Source: JALONO01 sp038209965 (GTDB lineage Bacteria > Bacteroidota > Bacteroidia > Cytophagales > Thermoflexibacteraceae). Taken from it: a stretch of 50,552 nt of DNA. Position 1 is the stretch's first letter. Every line of letters starts with the position of its first letter. A model generated the notes under the pieces. The model was not told the DNA's origin. It made no database searches and saw only the letters and a program-made list of their open reading frames with translations. Positions 44,579-50,552 of the stretch are shown piece after piece. A program made the position numbers and the translations under genes. The stretch is from the NCBI GenBank assembly GCA_038209965.1, contig JBBQXF010000019.1, forward strand, positions 1 to 50,552. Reading direction: 5' to 3'.

Positions 44579-45802
44579 CTACTTTTTGCTGCCAATTACG
44601 CCCAGCAGTTCTTCGGCGTAGGCTTTTAGTTCTTCGTTGTCACTCTTGTCGCGGGCGATTTCGGCATAGCGTTTGGCATCCGCGTTCTTGTTGGCTTTTT
44701 CCAGCACCACTGCGTGGGCATAGTTGGCGATTGCATTGTCCTCTAGGGCGAGGGCTTTCTGGGACCATTCTTCCGCCTTGGCCAGTTGTTGCGGCGATTT
44801 GAATTTTTCGGCCACTTCCAGTGCTTTTTTCAGCAACTCTTGCTGGTTTTGCAACTGATAGGTTTCCACCCACTTGGTGGTAGTGGAAAATTGGTTGCCC
44901 CAGTCGTTGGTTCCGCTGAAGTAGAACATCTCAATCGCCAAATCGTAATATTCTTTCGGTTTCTGTGTCTGGTCGTTGAGTTTGGCCACCCCAAAATAAG
45001 TATCCTTGGCCGACTGCAACTGGGCGAGGTCTTGCTGCTGGATCGCCGAGTTCAACACTTCGTCCACGCGGGCCATCATGTACTCGTTGAACGTTTGGGC
45101 ATGGGCTTGGTGGAACAATGCCGCATTGGCCACCACATAACGGAACTCCCGGGAATTGGGATCGGTGACAAATTGCTTGACCAAAGCCCAATTTTCTGGC
45201 TTAATCAGGTCAGTTTCGGCTATTTTCGGTAGGATTTGGGCCGCTAGGGGCTTGGCAAGGTCAAATCTGCTGGCTTGCATCAGCAAAGTCAGGTAAGTGG
45301 ATGCAATCTGGGCATCGTTGGGATTGGCCTCATATTTGGCCTGAAGGACGGGCAGTTGTTTGAGGGCCGCTCGGCTAGCGAGCATCTGCCGGCCAAACTC
45401 GGTGAACCCCGATCCATCCAGCGCACCCACATTGCGCCCGATCACGTTGCCATCACTGTCAAAATAGACCAGCGAAGGGTAAGCCTCGATCCCCACCGAT
45501 TTTACCAGGGCCAACTCCTGTTTTTCGGCATCAATTTTATAGGACAAAAAGTTTTCATTGTAGAAAGTGCCTACCGTCGGATCGCTAAACACATTTTTGG
45601 CCATTGCTTTGCAAGGCCCGCACCATACGGCATAGAAATCAACAAATACGGGCTTGTTTTCGGCTTTGGCTTTGGCCAGCACTTGGGCCCAAGTACCCGT
45701 CTCGAACTTCAATTGGGCCACGGCCGGAGTGGCAAGGCACGTTAGCAATGCAACCGCCCACAGTGCCCTGCGGTAAACTTTTTTGCTTGAGGATTGGATC
45801 AT
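44579..45802 (-). CDS. periplasmic thioredoxin-domain protein with a helical C-terminal extension
   Basis: A 407-residue exported protein. The start at ATG 45802 gives the signal peptide KVYRRALWAVALLTCLATPAVA-Q; ATG codons at 45850 and 45832 would add an N-terminal tail that spoils it. Residues 35-150 form a thioredoxin fold with the WCGPC redox site at 60-64 (VFVDFYAVWCGPCKAMAKN) and IEAYPSLVYFDSDGNV with the cis-proline. The remaining 250 residues are alpha-helical, TPR-like repeats (LAKAEEWSQKALALEDNAIANYAHAVVLEKANKN). It probably reduces or oxidises disulfides in the periplasm, with the helical part as a partner-binding platform. Confidence 0.88.
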   Translation of the reverse strand: MIQSSSKKVYRRALWAVALLTCLATPAVAQLKFETGTWAQVLAKAKAENKPVFVDFYAVWCGPCKAMAKNVFSDPTVGTFYNENFLSYKIDAEKQELALVKSVGIEAYPSLVYFDSDGNVIGRNVGALDGSGFTEFGRQMLASRAALKQLPVLQAKYEANPNDAQIASTYLTLLMQASRFDLAKPLAAQILPKIAETDLIKPENWALVKQFVTDPNSREFRYVVANAALFHQAHAQTFNEYMMARVDEVLNSAIQQQDLAQLQSAKDTYFGVAKLNDQTQKPKEYYDLAIEMFYFSGTNDWGNQFSTTTKWVETYQLQNQQELLKKALEVAEKFKSPQQLAKAEEWSQKALALEDNAIANYAHAVVLEKANKNADAKRYAEIARDKSDNEELKAYAEELLGVIGSKK

Positions 45803-45971
45803 AATGCGTTCTTCGTTTTTGTTTAAACCCATGTTCAAAACGTGTACCATTTGTCAACAAAGCTACTTAAAATTACGATTTGGCCCGATAACCTACATCA
45901 GGCCGCTTTGGCAAGGCTAGGCAAGGCTTGTTTTTTGAAGTGAGCCTGAAAGAATGTAAACCCCGAAAGTT

Positions 45972-47321
45972 ATGGAAAAATTCCAGAAACCAATTTTGCA
46001 CCTCCTCCTGCTTTCTGCCCTCCTGTGGGCCAATGCGGGATACTCCCAAAAAGGCATGGGGCTGACCAACTTTGCCAAAGCCGAAGATCTACGAAAAACC
46101 AAAAGTTTTGCAGAGGCCGTAACTGAATACGACAAAGCCATCAAGGTTGAGACCGATAACCAAATTTATTACTTTAACCGTGGACTTTGTTACATTGAAC
46201 TAAAAAATGCTGAAAAAGCCACGGAGTCTTTTTTAAAAGCAGTGGCTGTCAAAAAAGATTACTTTAAGGCTTATGAAATGCTGGGCAAAATGGCTGAGGT
46301 AACCAAAGATATTGACAAGGCCGTGGGCTACTATGATGCGGCCTCCGATCACGTCCAAGATAAGCAACAAAAGATCAGCTATTTGGTAGATGCCATTAAA
46401 GTATTGAACAAAGCGGGAAAAACCACCGAAGTGGGCCAGCACGTGGCCAAAGGCAAATCTCTGGACCCGGAAAATCTCGAGATCCTCTATTTTGAAGCCC
46501 GCAACAACAATGCACTGGGCAATCACCAGGAAGTAATCAATCTGCTCCCGGCCGTTATTGCCAACCCCAAGAACACCGCCAAACCCGCCAACGAAATGGC
46601 ACGGTTCCATTTTGAACTGGGATTGGCCTATTTCAAGACCCAACAGTACCCATTGGCCGAGCCAGTGCTGAAAAGGGCCGATTTTGGCAGTTTCAAGCCC
46701 AAAGTATATGAAATGACCCCGGAATATTTCTATGCCTTGGCCAATGCTTACTTCAAAACGTCGGTGCTGGCCCGATCAGAGGAGTATTTGATCATGGCCC
46801 GGACCATGCGCCCCAACTATAAGGAAGCCACCGATCTGGCCAACCGCCTGAGCAATGTGCGCGAGGACAAAACCGAGAAGATGAAGGCTGAGATGGATTC
46901 GATCTATAAAGAAAAGAACGCGGTCAAAAAGCAACAACGCTACTGCGATTTGTGCCGCTACCAATTCGATGCGGGCGAGTTTGCTGGGGCGGCCGCCTCG
47001 GCTGAAGAATGCCTGCGCCTCAACCAAAAAAACATTTCTTTCATTTTTTACCGGGCCATTTCGCTCCACCGCAGCGGCGATCTGGACAAGGCCACCTATG
47101 AATTGGACAAACTAGTGCAAGCGCCCCAATTGGATCCCGAAACCAAGGCCATGTTCCACTTTGCTTTGGGGATGATGTACCGCGATGCCAAACAGCCCCA
47201 ATTGGCCGCCGGCTATTTCAAAAAAGCGGGCGGCTCGTTTGAGGCAGCCGCCAAGCTAGAGCTGCGAAACTTGTCCAAAGGCAAAGGTGGTGACGAAGAC
47301 AGTGAAGCCAAGGCCGAATAG
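45972..47321 (+). CDS. secreted TPR protein
   Basis: A 449-residue exported protein. Signal peptide MEKFQKPILHLLLLSALLWA, cleavage near GYS-Q. The mature part is a run of TPR units: KSFAEAVTEYDKAIKVETD, YFNRGLCYIELKNAEKATES, FKAYEMLGKMAEVTKDIDKA, and again near the C-terminus (YRAISLHRSGDLDKATYELDKLVQ; FHFALGMMYRDAKQPQLAAG). There is no enzymatic or transmembrane domain. Presumably a periplasmic scaffold. A strong hairpin follows the stop. Confidence 0.88.
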   Translation: MEKFQKPILHLLLLSALLWANAGYSQKGMGLTNFAKAEDLRKTKSFAEAVTEYDKAIKVETDNQIYYFNRGLCYIELKNAEKATESFLKAVAVKKDYFKAYEMLGKMAEVTKDIDKAVGYYDAASDHVQDKQQKISYLVDAIKVLNKAGKTTEVGQHVAKGKSLDPENLEILYFEARNNNALGNHQEVINLLPAVIANPKNTAKPANEMARFHFELGLAYFKTQQYPLAEPVLKRADFGSFKPKVYEMTPEYFYALANAYFKTSVLARSEEYLIMARTMRPNYKEATDLANRLSNVREDKTEKMKAEMDSIYKEKNAVKKQQRYCDLCRYQFDAGEFAGAAASAEECLRLNQKNISFIFYRAISLHRSGDLDKATYELDKLVQAPQLDPETKAMFHFALGMMYRDAKQPQLAAGYFKKAGGSFEAAAKLELRNLSKGKGGDEDSEAKAE

Positions 47322-47340
47322 CCCCAGATGGTAGACATAA

Positions 47341-47372
47341 AACTTCACCGGCATTGCAATGCCGGTGAAGTT
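47341..47372 (+). terminator. hairpin terminator of the TPR gene
   Basis: A perfect 32-base palindrome AACTTCACCGGCATTG / CAATGCCGGTGAAGTT, followed by TTGTTTG. It lies 19 bases after the stop and has A-rich flank on its left, so it could work both ways. Confidence 0.8.
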
Positions 47373-47689
47373 TTGTTTGTCGATGGATCGAGTGGTGCAC
47401 TGATTCGGCCAAGGCAAGCACACTGCCCGACATTGTTCATTTTTTGGTTGATTTGATCACCTAAATGCAACTAGTTAATGCGATAGCTTACTATCATTGA
47501 ACCAAAAAAATCCGCTCGGGCCGGGCTTTGAGCATTGGCGACTTCAGGCCCGCTGAAAGATCAAGGATGGGGTTGCGCGAGTTTTTCATGAGCGGTTGTG
47601 GCCCAACTTGCTCGCAACTGCAGTTGACTATTTTTTACCGATCATTCTGGCGTGGAGGGCCTACACTGGCCAAACTCCCCGGGTTGTGC
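47373..47689. other. intergenic region
   Basis: About 320 bases between convergent genes with no supported gene or RNA. Open frames here read low-complexity or without start. Confidence 0.5.
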
Positions 47690-48262
47690 TTATTCCCCCG
47701 TTGGTCGGTACACCGCTACCGCCTTCACCCGGAAATGCCAGCGTTTGTTGTAGTAAAAATATTTGCCGGGCAGGGCAAATTGAATGGTTCCGGCGGCGAT
47801 AATTGGTACCCCAAAGGCAAAGGCCAGCAGTTTCACCGTGTCATTTTGGTTGGGAACCCCGTTGGGGGTGTTGCTGGTTGCTTCGCTGGTTCCCAAGGCT
47901 GCCAAGCCCAATCCGCCCAAAACCATCAGTGAAGCCGATGTTTTGCGGTTCCACCAATCGCTCACCAAGGTGATGTGTTGCATTTCGGCCAATCTCATGG
48001 GTTGTGCACCCACGTAGATAAGTGAATCGGGGGTGACCGTGATGCGCAGTGCCCCCTTGGCCCGGGCCTTTTTACCGTTTTGAGTATAGCGGCAAAGCAC
48101 TACTTGACCTTCGCCAATAAGATGGAGCACCCCGGGGCGATCTTTGCGCTGAAACTCCAAAAAGTGGGCTTGGCCATAAACTTGGCCGGGTAGAACTCCG
48201 ATGAGCCATAGAGCCAGCCCGAGGGGATATAGGATCCGAAAACAAAGCTGGGAAAGAGTCAT
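47690..48262 (-). CDS. small secreted or membrane-associated protein of unknown function
   Basis: A 190-residue protein. The ATG at 48262 begins a hydrophobic signal region (LCFRILYPLGLALWLIGVLPGQVYG-Q); a 16-residue longer frame exists from 48310. The mature part starts with a beta-rich segment (FLEFQRKDRPGVLHLIGEGQVVLCRY ... ALRITVTPDSLIYVG). Two hydrophobic segments follow (SLMVLGGLGLAALGTS; KLLAFAFGVPIIAAGTIQFAL), and the end is KYFYYNKRWHFRVKAVAVY. I do not recognise a family. Its organisation (beta domain plus two helices) is like small envelope proteins of Bacteroidota. Single gene. Confidence 0.7.
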   Translation of the reverse strand: MTLSQLCFRILYPLGLALWLIGVLPGQVYGQAHFLEFQRKDRPGVLHLIGEGQVVLCRYTQNGKKARAKGALRITVTPDSLIYVGAQPMRLAEMQHITLVSDWWNRKTSASLMVLGGLGLAALGTSEATSNTPNGVPNQNDTVKLLAFAFGVPIIAAGTIQFALPGKYFYYNKRWHFRVKAVAVYRPTGE

Positions 48263-48612
48263 GTAGCCAAATGGCAACTGTTTGGGTAGGGCAAAATTAT
48301 AATCAATCAACTACTCGCAAGTTAATGGATCGCGGGCAGCTATACAAATACCCGCGAAATACAGCTAATTGAAAATCAAAAAGTTAAAATGATTTAGGCA
48401 GTCTGGAGAGTTGGGCCAAATGGATGATGCGTCACTAAAATCCGTTTTTCTGATGGTTGGGTGGCGGTCATTTTTGCCCCGAAGAAGGTTGGGTGGTTTT
48501 TTGGTAGGTAAAATGGCCAGTAATTGACGAACCCTGTTTTCCGGGGCGATGTCCATTGAGGAGCTGGGCTTGCTACTTGCATTAAAGCTTCGCTGGTACA
48601 TTGCTATACACC
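48263..48612. other. intergenic region
   Basis: Nothing supported. Minus-strand frames at 48365-48601 show no family or signal. The region holds the upstream sequence of the small membrane protein gene and the downstream end of the TPR gene. Confidence 0.5.
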
Positions 48613-48648
48613 AACAAGCCCATCGGTTGGGGAACCGATGGGCTTGTT
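48613..48648 (-). terminator. hairpin terminator of the minus-strand TPR gene
   Basis: Perfect 16-bp stem AACAAGCCCATCGGTT (48613-48628) and complement (48633-48648), loop GGGG. It lies 21 bases past the stop of the TPR gene at 48670. No T run on the minus side, but the stem is long. Confidence 0.7.
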
Positions 48649-48669
48649 AAATTTATAATGGGCTTTAAA

Positions 48670-50019
48670 TTAGCGTTTGCGGAGGGTGGAAGAGGCCCCA
48701 ATCCAGCATCCGATGCTCACCGACGAACCTTCTTTTACTCCACCGGAGCCGGGCCCGAAAGTAAAGATATCTTCGCCGGAAGGAAACTGGCCCTTGGCAT
48801 TCGACATCCCGCGCGAGTCGCCGGCTTTGGCATACATGTCATACGCTGCCAAGAACACGTAGCGATCTTTGAGCGAATTGCCGCCGGGACAAGACTTGTG
48901 GCTGCTCATATACATATCTCCGATGGCAGAGTAAGCATCTTTGGCGACCGAATTGTCAACCTCGATGGCTTTGTAATAAGTACTGCGGGCTTCGCTCAAT
49001 TTGCCTTGGGAACGCTGCATCCCAGCAACCGCTATTAGCAAGTCGGCCTTTTTCTGGGCATCGTCCTCTTTGGCCAAGGAAATGGCTTTGAGGTAGAGCT
49101 CCATGGCTTCGTCGTTCTTTTTGTCATTCTGGGCATATTTACCCATGAGGTAATAACCGGTGAAATCAGGCTCGGCCTTTACTTTGATAGCCAATGCCTC
49201 GCGGAACAGGGGATCGCCAGTACACTTGCCTTGGATCATGGTTCCCATGATTTGCTTGGCCAACTTGAGATCAGTAGGATTGGCCTTGAGTTTGGGCGCG
49301 AAGTTTTTCTTCACAAACTCGCAATCAATTTTGACGCAACCCTGCACCATGACTTCCATTTGATCCTTGATCTCATTCCACTTGGCAGCGCCTTCGCCAC
49401 CTTGGGCGGCCCTTTTCTCTACTTCGGGCAGCAACAGGTCATACTCTTCCAGAATCTGCTCATCGGTCAATTTGCCATCTTCCTTCATTTTGCAAGATAG
49501 GTTAAGAATGTAGAGGTACGAAGTGGCAAACCCGACATTATCCCCGCTCTTGGCCAAATAACCTTTATAGAAGTCATGGAGTTCTTTGTGCTTATCGGGC
49601 CGATCCACATAAAAGTCATAGATTTTGCGGGCCTTGCGCTCCACCACATCCAGTTTCTCCCCGTAGCATTGCATCCGCTTGTCATACAAGGAAATCACCT
49701 TGTCTTCTAGGGCTCGCTTCTTGACCGAATCAGTTTCCTTAGCTTCTCTGGCCTCATAAAACTTGACGGCGTTTATGTACAGTCCTTCGCTTAAGTTGGG
49801 CACGTTGGTCAACAACCATTCCAGCGGCTCCGAAACCTGCTCGCTCAGATCGTTCATTTTAATCCCGTCTGAGGCCAATGTCCATTTTTCCTTGGATTCG
49901 CCGGGCTTGTCCCCCCAACAGAATTTTCCGTCAGCTCCTTTGCATTCGCCACACTGTGCCATAGACAGTTGGCCAAAACCACAAGCGAAAGCTCCAATTA
50001 GCAAAAAGAGTTTTTTCAT
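48670..50019 (-). CDS. secreted TPR protein with a Cys-rich N-terminus
   Basis: A 449-residue exported protein. Signal peptide MKKLFLLIGAFACGFGQLSMA, then a cysteine-containing CGECKGADGKFCWG. Most of the rest is alpha-helical with TPR units best seen at about 285-380 (YYLMGKYAQNDKKNDEAMEL, KKADLLIAVAGMQRSQGKLS, STYYKAIEVDNSVAKDAYSA). The C-terminus ends GCWIGASSTLRKR. No catalytic site. It follows the outer-membrane protein gene at 50068 by 48 bases on the same strand, so they probably form an operon, and this protein may act with that barrel in the envelope. Confidence 0.88.
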   Translation of the reverse strand: MKKLFLLIGAFACGFGQLSMAQCGECKGADGKFCWGDKPGESKEKWTLASDGIKMNDLSEQVSEPLEWLLTNVPNLSEGLYINAVKFYEAREAKETDSVKKRALEDKVISLYDKRMQCYGEKLDVVERKARKIYDFYVDRPDKHKELHDFYKGYLAKSGDNVGFATSYLYILNLSCKMKEDGKLTDEQILEEYDLLLPEVEKRAAQGGEGAAKWNEIKDQMEVMVQGCVKIDCEFVKKNFAPKLKANPTDLKLAKQIMGTMIQGKCTGDPLFREALAIKVKAEPDFTGYYLMGKYAQNDKKNDEAMELYLKAISLAKEDDAQKKADLLIAVAGMQRSQGKLSEARSTYYKAIEVDNSVAKDAYSAIGDMYMSSHKSCPGGNSLKDRYVFLAAYDMYAKAGDSRGMSNAKGQFPSGEDIFTFGPGSGGVKEGSSVSIGCWIGASSTLRKR

Positions 50020-50067
50020 GGTACTAATGTAAGTTTTAAAGATAGAGTGAATATATAAAGTTGCAGC

Positions 50068-50552
50068 TTAGTTGATTTTGCGCCTCTGGAACCACAGTGG
50101 ATCGTTGACGGTCAGGCCAACATTTACACGAAAAAAATCTTCGCGAATTAATCCGTTATCGGTAGTGCCTCTTAGCCCATAAGTGAAAGCTAAGTTAAGA
50201 CTGGAAAAACTACGGTTCACAGGCAAAGATAAACCAAAATTGATACCAAACTCTTCGATTTGCTGCCCATTAAGAATAATTGGCTGTTGTTGATAATAAC
50301 CACCCGCACGATAGGCCACCCGGGCAAAATAATTGTTGACCGATTGGATGTTGGGGATCCATTCCCCCCCGATGCCAAGCCTGTAAGTATCGGTCAAAGA
50401 ATTGTCTTCTGAGATGCCCAATCCTCGATATTCCGACCATTTCTGACGTGTGAACTCAACGCCGATGGTGTAGTGGAGGGAGCGCTCTAAACTGAGGCCA
50501 AAACTGGTGCTTTGGGGAAAACGGACCCTATTGGCCGTGGAGGGCAGCAGGG
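50068..50552 (-). CDS. outer-membrane beta-barrel protein, C-terminal part (continues beyond the right edge)
   Basis: An open frame of about 160 codons runs from the right edge to a stop at 50068. Alternating strands typical of an outer-membrane barrel are visible: FGLSLERSLHYTIGVEFTRQ, WSEYRGLGISEDNSLTDTYR, LGIGGEWIPNIQSVNNYFA, VAYRAGGYYQQQPIIL, FGINFGLSLPVNRSFSSLNL, and FFRVNVGLTVNDPLWFQRRK. The pattern is like FadL/OmpP1-type or other barrel proteins of Bacteroidota that end in a short basic tail, but the start is outside the window so the family is not fixed. It is probably co-transcribed with the TPR gene at 48670. Confidence 0.75.
   Translation of the reverse strand, partial: LLPSTANRVRFPQSTSFGLSLERSLHYTIGVEFTRQKWSEYRGLGISEDNSLTDTYRLGIGGEWIPNIQSVNNYFARVAYRAGGYYQQQPIILNGQQIEEFGINFGLSLPVNRSFSSLNLAFTYGLRGTTDNGLIREDFFRVNVGLTVNDPLWFQRRKIN

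Noticed and set aside
44329..44595. Frames across the nested palindrome (44329-44595 minus; 44447-44629 plus).
   Set aside because: They only read through the inverted repeat.
48365..48601. A 78-residue minus-strand frame.
   Set aside because: No start context, domain or signal; composition like non-coding DNA.

Overview
The window is an ordinary-looking stretch of a Bacteroidota chromosome. The evidence is a very large cell-surface protein with a type IX secretion (T9SS) C-terminal sorting domain, several families largely confined to or typical of the phylum (DUF2911, DUF4834, DUF6326, DUF4386, bbp2-type porin, UMF1-type MFS), and repeated TAnnTTTG -7 boxes, the Bacteroidota promoter element, in front of genes. 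By eye most of it is about 50-55% GC, with AT-rich islands at about 5.9-6.4, 10.3-10.6, 11.9-12.1, 13.6-14.8 and 20.5-22.0 kb. The genus cannot be told; a Cytophagia- or Saprospiria-like bacterium is a guess. There are no rRNA or tRNA genes, CRISPR arrays, transposases or prophage genes that I can see.

Layout. 1-6 kb: the start of a secreted TPR protein (running off the left edge) and a 1738-residue T9SS surface protein on the minus strand. 6.5-13.6 kb: a DUF2911 lipoprotein, purD, then on the minus strand a frameshifted porin gene followed by the ammonium transporter amt, then lhgO and a small heavy-metal-associated protein. 13.6-14.8 kb: an AT-rich, nearly gene-free island with the tail of a type III restriction-modification-like methyltransferase. 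14.8-18.1 kb: a PQQ-type sugar dehydrogenase, a MOSC protein and a WG-repeat protein. 18.5-24.3 kb: a MacB/LolCDE-like ABC exporter locus (one ATPase, two paralogous permeases), with the second permease separated from the first by an AT-rich DUF6326-DUF4386 pair, a Nudix hydrolase and a secreted VOC protein. 24.3-30.8 kb: an MFS transporter, gatB, a methyltransferase, a VOC protein, DUF4834, tatA and gatA. 30.8-36.3 kb: a LysM lytic transglycosylase, a SWIM zinc-finger protein overlapping a GT2 glycosyltransferase, and two tandem secreted paralogs of unknown function. 36.3-39.6 kb: a 1093-residue PAS histidine kinase with no adjacent regulator. 39.7-50.5 kb: a GT39 glycosyltransferase, a DUF3108 protein, sua5, a secreted double aspartyl protease with a PDZ domain, a periplasmic thioredoxin, two secreted TPR proteins, a small membrane-associated protein, and the end of an outer-membrane barrel.

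How the genes fit together. Many products act in the envelope (T9SS surface protein, porin, ABC exporter, TatA, transglycosylase, glycosyltransferases, TPR and thioredoxin proteins). GatA and GatB are two subunits of the Glu-tRNA(Gln)/Asp-tRNA(Asn) amidotransferase and lie about 2 kb apart; gatC is not seen here. Porin and amt may act in sequence for ammonium entry through the outer and inner membranes. Two genes (the porin and DUF4386) each carry two single-base frameshifts, which are either decay or assembly errors.

I did not find a convincing new defence or mobile system. The least explained items are the tandem secreted paralogs with a shared RG-x-C-x-C-E motif, the four-fold module array of the T9SS protein, the variant H-box kinase, and the interrupted ABC exporter locus.
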